From Microvirga aerilata (GTDB taxonomy: Bacteria > Pseudomonadota > Alphaproteobacteria > Rhizobiales > Beijerinckiaceae): 49,081 bases of DNA. This document shows positions 37,483 to 46,638 of the stretch, in pieces (position 1 is the stretch's first letter; every line of letters starts with the position of its first letter). The stretch covers positions 1 through 49,081 of the forward strand of contig NZ_JAEQMY010000038.1 of assembly GCF_016743775.1 (NCBI RefSeq). Reading direction: 5' to 3'. The position numbers and the translations under genes are program-made. The notes under the pieces are model-generated. The model worked only from the letters and a program-made list of their open reading frames with translations. It was not told the DNA's origin and made no database searches.

Positions 37483-38946
37483 CTCGACTTTGGCCAATCA
37501 GGCGGCTCGGCACAGCGCGTAAGTTAAGCATCGTTGCAGAGCCTGTGAGGGTTTTGGCATTTTGTGCCGGCGCCGGGACGTGAGTAAATCCGTTTCACGC
37601 CAGATGGCCTGCCGCACCGCAGCCAGAGCATCTGCAAACGTCGGATGAGACTTACGATACCAGCTTTCGACCAGAACAGCCGTGCGGGCACGCTGACCGA
37701 GTTGGCCTGCCAGCAGGGTCACGATGGAGAACAGCCCGAACAAGCACAGTGTGGTGCGGGCCACGGCTTTGTCCGACCATTGCCTTTGGGTCTCCACACC
37801 CAGGTGGGTGCGGGCTTCCTGGAAGGTGACCTCGATCTGCCAGCGCAGGATGAACCAGCGGATGATCTGCAGCGCACCCTGCGTGGGGTCAGTACAGAGG
37901 AGTGCCTGGGGCGAGAAGCGGCCGAGCGGATCGCGCACCAGCACCCAGCGGATCGGCACGACGGGCATGCCGCCATGACGCCACACCGCCGTCCCGGAGC
38001 AGAACTCAATCGTCCGATCCCCTTCGCCATACCAACCTGATACGGTGACCCGCCGCCAACGCGTGCTCGTCCGCTTCAGCACCTCAGACAGGTTCGGCAG
38101 GCGTGCGCCCTTGGTGCGGGGTCGACCGTTTGTTCCGGGACGGCGTGGTGGGGCCGGCTCATAGAGGGCAGCATCCAAGCGAAGCCGCGTGATGCAGATC
38201 ACGCCGCGGCGGGACAGCGCCGCCAGCAGTTCGAGAGCCGCAAAGCCCATGTCAGCCACCAACACTAGCTCGCGCTCGGGCAGCCAACGGCGAATCTGTA
38301 GCACCATCTGACGGGCTCAGTCGGTCAGCTTCTTGTGCCGCTTTCCATGCTCATGGCAGTACCGCTCGGAGGGCGCTAGGGTGGTCAGGAATGGCAAGGC
38401 CCAAGTGCGGGCCGCCCACGGGATCGGAGCTAGGAGCATGAGGCTGAGCCAGCGCAGGCCCGAGGCTTTGACAAAGTGGGCATCGGACGAGCGCACCGGA
38501 TCGCGGTAGATGCCTTTGGCGGCAATGCACTTGCCGCGGCGGCGCTCGATGGTGTCGTCGAGACCGAGGATCACCGGGCCGGCCGGGACAAAGGTGTCGA
38601 TCAGCAAGCCAAGGAGCCGGTGAGCGGCGCGGCGGCCGCTCCATCTCGCGCGATTGAGGACGCCGTGATAGTTGACGAAGTGGCGCTCGCGGCTGAGGCC
38701 GGTGATGCGCAGGATACTAGTCACGATGCGCTTGCCGGGAGCCAGGATGGCTCCAACGAGCAGCACCTGGGCATGAAGCCAAGTTCGGTGGCGAAAGAGC
38801 GGCGCAAAGGCTACAATGATCGCGGCGAAGCGGGCGGGCAGATCCGGCATGGCGGCGTCTCTTGGCGGAAACGCTGCCAGTCTACCGCATCGTTCGCTTC
38901 GCCGCCTCGCGCTCTCAGTTCACCCGCCAAAATGGCCAAAGTCGAG
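37483..38946 (-). mobile_element. IS701-like insertion sequence, 1464 bp
   Basis: The ends are imperfect inverted repeats. The left one, 37483-37505, starts CTCGACTTTGGCCA; the right one, 38924-38946, reads the same on the minus strand. They match at 20 of 23 positions. The element is flanked by CTAAG direct repeats. It carries one minus-strand DDE transposase frame broken by a single stop. Both ends and the duplication are intact, so insertion is fairly recent, though the transposase is probably inactive in this copy. Confidence 0.85.
37498..38850 (-). pseudogene. IS701-type transposase with an in-frame stop
   Basis: The transposase is read as two adjoining frames in the same phase: 177 residues (38850-38317) and, after TGA 38317-38319, the remaining 272 codons, including a possible restart at ATG 38307. 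The first part holds the DDE_5-type ILGLDDTIERRRGKCIAAKG with the first catalytic Asp. The second has LVLVADMGFAALELLAAL with the second Asp and WQIEVTFQEARTHLGVET with the Glu. The sequence around the stop (KKLTD-stop-ARQMVLQIRRW) suggests a Trp codon TGG changed to TGA. Readthrough or a sequencing error would restore the protein. Confidence 0.85.
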
Positions 38947-38951
38947 CTAAG
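38947..38951. repeat. Target-site duplication, right copy
   Basis: CTAAG, identical to 37478-37482 on the other side of the insertion sequence. Confidence 0.7.
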
Positions 38952-39045
38952 ATACAGACTCTAATCGCTGCGGCGATCGACGACGTTCCTACTTCGGGGG
39001 TGAGAGTGTCGGCAAGAAGTCGTTGATCGAACATGGAGGGGTGCC

Positions 39046-39777
39046 TTGCGGCAGGTTTGGTTAAGCGAAGATGAGTGCCAGATGGATGGCGTAAACTTCA
39101 CGGTGGGGAAATCTGACTTCTCGAAGCTCAAGACAACCGCTGATCGGGTGTGGGTTCTAAAGGGTCGCACCTTTTTTTGAGTCGGTATGACAGCTACTTC
39201 GGCACCACTCAGCCAACCAACGTTTTAGAGATTGGGATTTTCGGAGGTGGAAGCGCCCTGCTGTTTGCGGATAAATGGGCAGATGCAAAAATCTTCGGCG
39301 TCGATATTCGGGATCCGAACCCGGAAGTAACCAATCACATCCAGCACTTCGGTTTTTCCGATCGCGTCTCTCTATTACAATACCTCTCAAAGCGACGAAG
39401 CTGGGCTCTCCGAAATACTGGAGAAAGAACTTCCAAATGGAATGGATCTCGTCGTCGACGATGCCTCGCATATCTACGAATTAACGAGGTCATCGTTCGA
39501 TATTCTGTCCCCACGTCTCAGGCCCGTTGGAATGTACATCACTGAGGACTGGGCGTGGGTGCATTGGGCAGGTACTCAAGAGAACCCAACGTGGATGGGT
39601 CAAAAGCACGCCCTGACGAACCTCCTGTTTGAGATCTGCATGGCGAGTGCCAGTACGGGTGGAGTGATTTCGGATATCTACGTCAACAGCAACTTCTTCG
39701 CCGTGCGAAAGGCAAAAAACTGCCCGCCCCTGGAAGACTTCCTTTCCGCGCCAATTGGCTACTTGCGGCGATTGTAA
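39046..39777 (+). pseudogene. Class I SAM-dependent methyltransferase with two frameshifts
   Basis: Three overlapping frames assemble into one protein of about 240 residues. The first starts at TTG 39046, with GGAGGGG ending four bases upstream (MDGVNFTVGKSDFSKLKTT). It runs into a seven-T tract at 39172-39178, where one more T would join it to the second frame. That frame carries the SAM-binding motif NVLEIGIFGGGSALLFADKW. Near 39376 removing one T joins the third frame (QSDEAGLSEILEKELP, VVDDASHIYELTRSSFDIL, ITEDWAWVHWAG). The product would be an O-methyltransferase-like enzyme for sugars. Both lesions are in short homopolymers or simple runs, so sequencing error remains possible. Confidence 0.75.
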
Positions 39778-40165
39778 ACCTCACCGCAACTACGCTCGGA
39801 GGGCGGTGGGTCTGCGCGCCACTACCATGCCCTCAAGGTCGCCGTACGAGGCATGTCGTGTGAGTTTACGTCTCTGGTGCGCCTCTTGTTGGCAGCAGCG
39901 AGGACCTTGGATAAAGCGGCAAGAAGTAATCGCAGTATCGGTGCCGGCGACAGTCACCGCGTAGGTTAGGCCACAGAAAACACTTCGAAAAATAGCCCTG
40001 TGCCCTATTCAACACAACCTCTGCGCTTAACTGCCGCAGGGAAGCGTATTCGCACTCGCTCATCTTGCGCGACTCAGACCTTTGTTGAATAAGATCCCAC
40101 AATCAAAAAGAGCGCCAGTGCCATAAACGATATGCGCGCAAGCAGTGAATTTGGGGCAGATACAC
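39778..40165. other. Gap after the methyltransferase, no gene recognised
   Basis: Open frames are short and unconvincing. No palindrome, RNA gene or family resemblance was seen. Confidence 0.45.
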
Positions 40166-40396
40166 ATGACCGTCGCGATAAATGAGTCGGGCCAGGCATC
40201 GAGTGCCAACTTTGTCGATTTCGGCCACCATACCTTCTATCTAGATAAGCAAACCGGCAAAACTGGGGTGCTGAACCGAGGCGAGTTCCCGCCCATCGCG
40301 TTAGGCCTGAGCGCCTACATGGCCAAGAACATCCCCAACCGGCGCCTGTCATTCACGACTATCATTTCCCAAGTTGTTCCGAGCATTGAGGTATAG
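40166..40396 (+). CDS. Small hypothetical protein
   Basis: A 76-residue frame starting at ATG 40166, with GGGGC about nine bases upstream. Codon third positions are mostly G or C, as in its neighbours, and the protein (TFYLDKQTGKTGVLNRGEF, NIPNRRLSFTTIISQVV) has a normal composition. There is no signal peptide or membrane segment, and I recognise no family. It may be a true small gene or a piece of a lost longer one. Confidence 0.4.
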   Translation: MTVAINESGQASSANFVDFGHHTFYLDKQTGKTGVLNRGEFPPIALGLSAYMAKNIPNRRLSFTTIISQVVPSIEV

Positions 40397-40587
40397 AGCA
40401 CCTATACTTCCCGAACCCCGCTCATTATCGCACATTACAATACAATACGTTGACCGAAGTAAGTTGCTGGACTGTCTGGGCTGGAACCAGAGGTCAGCTT
40501 GCAGATATCACGAGAGCTTAGCTTTAAGAACATTGTTTGCGCAACCTGTTGAGCAATTTAACCGCTTTAACCGCGAAAGAACCGAAC

Positions 40588-41730
40588 ATGTATTTTGGAC
40601 CGATGAAGCGAGTAGGAGTATTTGGAACACCGGGTTCGGTGCGGCTGAACCGTCGCGACATAAATGGTCTTGCCGACATCGGAAACAACACAGGTAATCT
40701 TCTCTTCCAGTATTCCGTATGGTCTGGGATTCAGAACCCAAAGATGGTCGTTCATCTTGGAATGGACTACTCCTTTGTCCGAGAAAACATCGATATCCTA
40801 GTCATTCCAGCCGCGAACCAAGTAAACTCTGATCCGGATTTTGTACTGGGCCCATGGGCTGATATGGTCGAAAGAATCGATCGCCCGGTAGTTGTTGTCG
40901 GCTTGGGCGCTCAAGCCGATGACCAATCCGATCCTCGGATTGACCTGGCCCCGGATACGCTGCGCCTCCTTAAGGTGCTTGCTGAACGGACGAACTACAT
41001 TGGAGTGCGTGGTCCATTCACGGCAGCAGCCCTGGCCTGCCATGGCATTGAGAATGTCGTTGTCACCGGATGTCCGTCAAACTTCATAAACGTGGAGGAC
41101 ATCGACGGGAGCACGATCGCCGAACGACTTTCCCAGCTCAAAGCCAATGGTGCCCAGTGCCCCACCTATGTCCCGGGCACAATCGAGAAGCGCGTAAATG
41201 ATCTTGAGCGGCAGTTGTTTAGGATCGGCTACGCAGAGAATGCAAGAATTGTGTATCAGACCAACTTGGCGGCGATGAAGGCGATCCGGCTCCATGAGGA
41301 TGTGGCTGCTGACGAGTATCTTCGCTGGGAGAACAAGGAGCTGATCCCAGAGATGAGCTTCAAGCGTTACAAAGACTATATTGAAGAAGCAGGCGATTTC
41401 TACACTAGTGCAGCTGAGTGGATTGCAAGCCTCGGCTCAAACACGGATTTTGTTTTCGGCATGCGGGCCCACGGCTGCATCGCCGCCATACAGGGCGGCT
41501 CGTTTGGTGCGTGTGTGACTTTCGACTCGCGCACAGCAGAACTCTTCGAGACAATGCAGTATCCTCGCATCTCCGCTCAAAATGCACTCGCATGCCAAGA
41601 CATCAATGATGTCGTTCAAAATGTTGAGTTCGATGCAACAAAATTTGATGCCGCACGCTCGTCGCTTCTCTCCTCCTACGCCTCAATCATGCAGAGCAAC
41701 GGCGTTCGCATGAGCCACCGGGGTATGTAA
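40588..41730 (+). CDS. Polysaccharide pyruvyl transferase family protein
   Basis: A 380-residue relative of the protein at 33174-34319. It shares GNNTGNLLFQYSVW, VVVGLGAQADD, YIGVRGPFTAAALACHGI with VVTGCPSNF, and the C-terminal DFVFGMRAHGCIAAIQGGSF with conserved Arg-x-His. The middle (EDVAADEYLRWENKELIPE) is longer and different from its paralogue, so the two probably act on different sugars. I chose ATG 40588; MKRVGVFG at 40603 is equally possible. It is followed after four bases by the HAD gene, implying an operon to at least 45069. Confidence 0.85.
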   Translation: MYFGPMKRVGVFGTPGSVRLNRRDINGLADIGNNTGNLLFQYSVWSGIQNPKMVVHLGMDYSFVRENIDILVIPAANQVNSDPDFVLGPWADMVERIDRPVVVVGLGAQADDQSDPRIDLAPDTLRLLKVLAERTNYIGVRGPFTAAALACHGIENVVVTGCPSNFINVEDIDGSTIAERLSQLKANGAQCPTYVPGTIEKRVNDLERQLFRIGYAENARIVYQTNLAAMKAIRLHEDVAADEYLRWENKELIPEMSFKRYKDYIEEAGDFYTSAAEWIASLGSNTDFVFGMRAHGCIAAIQGGSFGACVTFDSRTAELFETMQYPRISAQNALACQDINDVVQNVEFDATKFDAARSSLLSSYASIMQSNGVRMSHRGM

Positions 41731-41734
41731 GACA

Positions 41735-42622
41735 ATGACCAAAATCAGCGAACCAGTCATTCACACATTCGGCGGAGTTGAGGCGGCAATTGCCTCATGT
41801 TCCTACCGCGCATACGAATTCAACGACGGCCAACTCGGAAAAAAAACCAGAGAACATCTCGCTGGCCTGATCGATCGGCATGAGATTGAGGTTCTCAGTT
41901 TTGATGTGTTCGACACCCTCATGATCCGCTCGAACTCGTCCGAAGCGAGACGCTACTTCCAATTGTCAGATCGGATCTCCAAGACCCTGGCATCGTCAGG
42001 GTATGCCGCCGTTGATACATCTGATGTTTTCCTTGCACGATGCGAGGCGCTTCTGTTCGGGTATCGCACCTCTCTTGAGGTTGAGCGATGCATTGAAGGG
42101 CGGATTGAGGAAGTCATCAGCAACCAGGTAAAGATGCTTGACCTTCCGTCTGCATGTGATGAGATCTTTCTCGAAGAGGAGATCGCCTTCGAAACTGAGA
42201 GCCTCACACCTAATCAAGCTCTCATCGATCTTGCAGAGGATTTTGCAAAGCGCGGCGGCAAAGTGATCCTGGTAAGCGACATGTATCTTTCAGGTCAGGC
42301 CATCGATCAGATTCTGCGGCGCAGAATTAGAAGAGACGGTTTTGAATACGAACTGTTCTCAAGTGCGGACACCGTCCGCAACAAGCGCAGTGGAACAATC
42401 TTTCCGTGGCTCGAATCCAGGTTGGATGTGCCCTCCTCGCATTTTCTTCACATTGGCGACAGCTACATAAGTGACTTTCGACAGCCCAAGTCCTTTGGAT
42501 GGCACGCCTTTCACACTCCCATCAGTGAAGCCGATCTGTCACTTCGTAAGGAGGACTTGGAACGTTTCCTGTCAGAGAATATCCACAAAGGTTTGGACCT
42601 TTCATTTTGGGCTAGAGCATAG
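41735..42622 (+). CDS. HAD-superfamily hydrolase (N-terminal half of a COG5610-type protein)
   Basis: A 295-residue HAD protein. Motif I is SFDVFDTLMIRS at residues ~55-66 (D-x-F-D-T), motif II VILVSDMYLSG at ~175, motif III the Lys near RNKRSGTIF at ~212, and motif IV FLHIGDSYISDF at ~237. The cap helix region is long. It would dephosphorylate or otherwise act on a phosphorylated metabolite or sugar, cytoplasmic. In related COG5610 proteins the HAD domain is followed in the same chain by the domain found here at the start of the next gene. That gene's ATG lies two bases after this stop. Confidence 0.87.
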   Translation: MTKISEPVIHTFGGVEAAIASCSYRAYEFNDGQLGKKTREHLAGLIDRHEIEVLSFDVFDTLMIRSNSSEARRYFQLSDRISKTLASSGYAAVDTSDVFLARCEALLFGYRTSLEVERCIEGRIEEVISNQVKMLDLPSACDEIFLEEEIAFETESLTPNQALIDLAEDFAKRGGKVILVSDMYLSGQAIDQILRRRIRRDGFEYELFSSADTVRNKRSGTIFPWLESRLDVPSSHFLHIGDSYISDFRQPKSFGWHAFHTPISEADLSLRKEDLERFLSENIHKGLDLSFWARA

Positions 42623-42624
42623 AC

Positions 42625-45069
42625 ATGAGCGCACCCGATAATCTCAGCAAACTGCAGTACGACGCGGGCGTTAGTATCTTAGGCCCGGTGTTTGCGTACT
42701 ACTTCGACCGCCTTCATAAGAACATTGTCTCATTCGAGACGCAACACGATGCAAAGATACTTTTTGCGTCGCGAGCTGGCGTCAGGATACAGCAGCTTTA
42801 CCAGGACTTCTTACAGCGACGCGGGCATGAGGTTCCGAAACATGACATGTTCTGGATTTCGCGCTTCATGGTCTCCAAGGGGCTTTGGAATAGTGCGCCC
42901 GCGCTTGTGTCGGATCTGCTTGCGAAGGAATTCGCCTGGTCGAAGTGCGCCGATATTGCCCAATCGATCTTTCGAGCGGAGGGCGGCCTTCCGGCGGACT
43001 TTCCGTCTGATGACCCCAGCCTAGAGCTTAAAGGTGCGGCATTCGACAAGTTTGTGTCGGGTCAGAGCCCTGCGGCGCAATACGTGGAAACATATTTGCG
43101 GCAACAGAGCACTCTCTTCGAGGAATACATATCGCAGCTCCTCTGCGATAAGAGCACGGCTGTGATCGTCGACACAGGCTGGCAAGGAACCGCTCAAAAC
43201 ATGCTGCAGCGTGGGTTCCCCAAGATCGATTGGTGGGGCCTCTACATCGGTCGATCCTATTTTCCAGAAAGCGACCGAACATTCGCCCGGCAGATGATCG
43301 GCATCTTGTTCGAGTCAGACAACTTCATACCTGCGGATCCTGCCACGAGCATCGTGCTTCACCGTCACCTCTTTGAGGCTGTACTCGAACCCGCGGCACC
43401 GAGCATCGAACGTCTGGCTCATAACGGGAACAGCGTCTATGCTCCCGACTGTGAGCTGCTGATCGCCGACGCGCCAACTCGCGCAAGTGCCCCACTCTAC
43501 CAGGGTGTCCGCGATTATCTGTCAGAACTGCCCGATGGCGTGGCGACGAAGGATATTATTTGCGCGTACCAAAACGCGATCCCGAAGCTAGCGCGCGCGC
43601 TCTGCTTCCCGTCGAAAGACGACAGCTATGTGTTCGGCCAGTTCGACAGATCGGCTGATTTCGGGCGTACGCTCAAGGTACCGACGCTTGTAACATCGGC
43701 TGATGATCAATCAGTGACAGCCGAAGACCGGATTGCAAAGGCTCTGTGGCCGGCTGGGCAAATCGCGATCGAGTACCCCTCCGACATCGCTCTGCCGCGG
43801 CAGCGCCAGGCCGCGGGGCTCAATCGTGATCAGCAGCGGGCCATTGTCAGTGGCGTTCCATTGCCCAATGAGGTCGAGCCAGCCCAGACGTCCGTTCCCG
43901 CCGTCGCGGTTATCATGAGAACCATGGATCGTCCCACGTTCCTTCGCAGGGCGTTGGAGAGTGTAGCGAACCAGACGTTTCAGGATTTCCGGCTCGTCAT
44001 TATCTGTGACGGTGGTCCAATTGCGCCCGTTCTCGACGTCGTGCAGGCATCGACGATTGACCAAAGGCGGGTTGTCGTTATTGACAACGTCGTGAACGGC
44101 GGCATGGAGGCCGCCTCTAACAGGGCCATTCGTTCGAGTGAAAGTGAGTTCATCGTCATTCATGATGACGACGACAGCTGGGATCCCCGGTTCTTGGAGA
44201 AAACCGTCCAGTTTCTCAGGAGCAAAGCGGGGCAGAAGTATGGTGGCGTCGTTACCCATTGCTGGTATGTGTCAGAGGAGGTGACTCCCACTGAAATCGT
44301 CATCCATGAACGCCGTCCCTACCATGACTGGGTCGACAACGTTCAGATTGCCGAGATGGCGTGCAACAACTTCTTTGCTCCAATCTCGTTTGTGTTTCGG
44401 CGTACGGCTTATGAGCAGGTCGGCCCCTTTGACGAGAAGCTGCCGGTTTTGGGAGACTGGGACTTCAACATCCGCTTTTTGCTGAAGTTCGACATTGGCG
44501 TGCTCAAGGAGAAGTTGTCCTTCTATCATCACCGTGACATCGGAAATAAACATCTCTTTGCGAATTCGGTCATTGGCGACATAGACAAGCATGCCGAATA
44601 CAGCGCGATTATGCGCAACAAGTATGTTCGCAACGCTCGTCATGCGCAAAGCAGCCAAAACGACTCGTTTGTTGCGGTGGCCCATATCTATAGTGACATT
44701 CGAACCACGATCCGCTCGATCAGCGAGAAGGTAGATGGAATCACGACGGGCTCACCGGGCCAGCCTGGAAAAAATGGCCACTTGGATGTGTCGGATTACC
44801 GGTGGGTGCACCTGTGCCACATGGCTGGCCGGATCACGTCGCTTCAAGAACAACTTTCAGCCGCTGAAACCGACCTAAAGCGAACCGCCTGGACTGCAGA
44901 CGATTTGTGGGTGGGGTTAAAAGCGAAAGCGAGACCGTTGCCTGAACATCCTGGCATCCAGGTCGAGGCTAATGAGATAATCCAACATGCACTCGACCTC
45001 AGGTGGGTAGTAGCTATCACAAACACCCAGAAGTTACTTGACGATGACTATTCTATTGCGGCCGAGTAG
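42625..45069 (+). CDS. COG5610-type C-terminal domain fused to a GT2 glycosyltransferase
   Basis: An 814-residue protein. Residues ~1-410 match the downstream half of COG5610-type HAD proteins: ILFASRAGVRIQQLYQDFL near residue 45 and VIVDTGWQGTAQNML near 180. Residues ~423-680 are a GT2 domain (VAVIMRTMDRPTFLRRALES, FIVIHDDDDSWDPRFLE with the metal-binding acidic run, LGDWDFNIRFLL). The C-terminal ~130 residues include a helical stretch (RITSLQEQLSAAETDLKR). There is no membrane segment. It is probably translated with the preceding HAD protein, and the pair may form one functional enzyme. Confidence 0.88.
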   Translation: MSAPDNLSKLQYDAGVSILGPVFAYYFDRLHKNIVSFETQHDAKILFASRAGVRIQQLYQDFLQRRGHEVPKHDMFWISRFMVSKGLWNSAPALVSDLLAKEFAWSKCADIAQSIFRAEGGLPADFPSDDPSLELKGAAFDKFVSGQSPAAQYVETYLRQQSTLFEEYISQLLCDKSTAVIVDTGWQGTAQNMLQRGFPKIDWWGLYIGRSYFPESDRTFARQMIGILFESDNFIPADPATSIVLHRHLFEAVLEPAAPSIERLAHNGNSVYAPDCELLIADAPTRASAPLYQGVRDYLSELPDGVATKDIICAYQNAIPKLARALCFPSKDDSYVFGQFDRSADFGRTLKVPTLVTSADDQSVTAEDRIAKALWPAGQIAIEYPSDIALPRQRQAAGLNRDQQRAIVSGVPLPNEVEPAQTSVPAVAVIMRTMDRPTFLRRALESVANQTFQDFRLVIICDGGPIAPVLDVVQASTIDQRRVVVIDNVVNGGMEAASNRAIRSSESEFIVIHDDDDSWDPRFLEKTVQFLRSKAGQKYGGVVTHCWYVSEEVTPTEIVIHERRPYHDWVDNVQIAEMACNNFFAPISFVFRRTAYEQVGPFDEKLPVLGDWDFNIRFLLKFDIGVLKEKLSFYHHRDIGNKHLFANSVIGDIDKHAEYSAIMRNKYVRNARHAQSSQNDSFVAVAHIYSDIRTTIRSISEKVDGITTGSPGQPGKNGHLDVSDYRWVHLCHMAGRITSLQEQLSAAETDLKRTAWTADDLWVGLKAKARPLPEHPGIQVEANEIIQHALDLRWVVAITNTQKLLDDDYSIAAE

Positions 45070-45140
45070 TTCTTCTTTTGCGGGGCCTCGGATCATTCCC
45101 AACCCACGAGATGTACAACAGCGACATACGGAACTAAAAA

Positions 45141-45362
45141 ATGAACTTTAATCTGCCTGAGAACTTGAATCCTGAGCTCAATCTGGATGAGGTTGATTGG
45201 TCAAAAGTGCCTCCTCCGCCGGATTTCGACGAGGCGGGCTATCTTTCGCAAAATCCCGATGTGGCAGGTGAGCTTGAACACGGCCGTATCACGAGCGGGT
45301 TCGAGCATTATATAAGATGGGGACGCGCTGAGGGCAGAGCTAGACCTTTCAAAAGAGCCTAG
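45141..45362 (+). CDS. 73-residue protein consisting of a single glycosyltransferase-type repeat
   Basis: After a 27-residue acidic N-terminus, residues 28-70 read FDEAGYLSQNPDV, FEHYIRWGRAEGRARPF. This is the same FD-x-x-x-Y...PD...HY...G-x-x-EGRxxP repeat that occurs five times in residues 239-424 of the giant enzyme at 28664. There is no signal peptide. GGAAC lies upstream of the ATG. It sits between the GT2 fusion and an acyltransferase, 71 bases after the former. A stand-alone single unit suggests a docking or acceptor role, for example a scaffold for the enzymes of this island. That is inference. Confidence 0.75.
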   Translation: MNFNLPENLNPELNLDEVDWSKVPPPPDFDEAGYLSQNPDVAGELEHGRITSGFEHYIRWGRAEGRARPFKRA

Positions 45363-45400
45363 GAAAGCTCCTTAAAAACGCAGAGGTTGTAGGTTAGGCC

Positions 45401-46324
45401 ATGAGTTCACTCTTACATACTCTCGAGTCGATTGACGATCGAGTGAGGGCAATCTCAAACATGCCGCTCCACCGGTCTGAGAGTTCCCGGACGATCGTGG
45501 TACGAACCGACGAAGAAGGGGCCAGAGACAAGCTCCGCGACGCAGGCATTCACGTCTCTGGCCCGGCGCATTTGAACGAACACACATTCGTCATATGTGA
45601 ACCCACTCCTGGTGATCGCAGCCTTGAGCTGAACTTCTCCTTCGGCTCCAGAAATGTAATCTTCCTCGGGCAAGGCGACGACGTTGCAGGAGTGTTTCAG
45701 ATTCTTGGGGACGACAATCTCCTGATTTTCGAGGGGAAGGAAGATGGGCCCGCGAGGATCTCAGGTCAGGTCCATGGGTCCAACAACAGCCTTCTCTGGC
45801 GTAGAGGAGCAACCTCGAACGGGACAAATGTAATCCTTCAAGATGGTACCACAATCTCTGTGGGGGCAGACTGCATGTTTGCGGAGAGGATCACGCTGCG
45901 CTCAACTGACAACCACGCTCTGATCGACATTGAGAGCAAACGGGCCGTCAACCCACCCGCAGACGTGTTCATAGGCCCTCATGTCTGGCTGGCAGATGGC
46001 GTAACGGTCCTCAAAGGTGTTCAGATTGGTGCCGGCAGCGTTATTGCAGGTGGAGCTTTAGTAAACCGCAATGTTCCAGCCCAAGTGCTCGTGGGCGGTA
46101 TCCCTGCCAAGGTTATAAAGAAGGGTGCCACGTGGACCCGTGACATAAATCCGACTGCGGAGATGATAGATGCAGTACTAGATGTCGCGAGCAGCGATCG
46201 TCTGAAACCTTCAGAAGCAGATGAGGAACGCCTAGCACGAGAGAACAAAGCATTGAAGAAAATTTTGTCTGAGACCTTGATAGCACAATCGGCTCTAGCT
46301 GACATTCTTAGGTCCAAGGGATAA
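45401..46324 (+). CDS. Hexapeptide-repeat acyltransferase
   Basis: A 307-residue protein paralogous to the one at 20399-21223. The shared core is NNSLLWRRGATSNGTNVIL, ADCMFAERITLRSTDNHALI (putative catalytic His), DVFIGPHVWLADGVTVLKGV and VLVGGIPAKVIKKGATW. The N-terminal ~140 residues are beta-rich. The C-terminus adds a helical segment (EERLARENKALKKILSETLI), likely a trimer-stabilising coiled coil. It presumably transfers an acetyl or other acyl group to a sugar. The ATG at 45401 is 36 bases after the repeat-protein stop. Confidence 0.87.
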   Translation: MSSLLHTLESIDDRVRAISNMPLHRSESSRTIVVRTDEEGARDKLRDAGIHVSGPAHLNEHTFVICEPTPGDRSLELNFSFGSRNVIFLGQGDDVAGVFQILGDDNLLIFEGKEDGPARISGQVHGSNNSLLWRRGATSNGTNVILQDGTTISVGADCMFAERITLRSTDNHALIDIESKRAVNPPADVFIGPHVWLADGVTVLKGVQIGAGSVIAGGALVNRNVPAQVLVGGIPAKVIKKGATWTRDINPTAEMIDAVLDVASSDRLKPSEADEERLARENKALKKILSETLIAQSALADILRSKG

Positions 46325-46638
46325 GCTACACGCTGACCAGACCGGTTATGCCTTGCTGCGTAATTCGCTGGTCATTCACGTAACCTCACGTTAAATCCGG
46401 AATGTACTTATCTCCGCCGCTCGAAAATGCGGTCTTGCGGAGCTACAAGCGCCTGTCTATGAGGTACTGAGATATGAAGCCTTATCGACACATTGCTTGC
46501 TGAACTAGGCGCCGAGATAGTTCCAGCTACCTCCCAGATCCCGACCGGATACATGAGACACGCCAGCGTGTTTAGGAAACGATCCCCTCGGCCGAGTGCC
46601 TCACCTTGCCCACCTTCAGTCCTCCTTCGGCTCAGACA
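46325..46638. other. Intergenic region, no gene recognised
   Basis: No open frame here has a recognisable product. It holds the leader of the SGNH hydrolase gene; the region before ATG 46639 has an open frame from TTG 46606. Confidence 0.45.
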
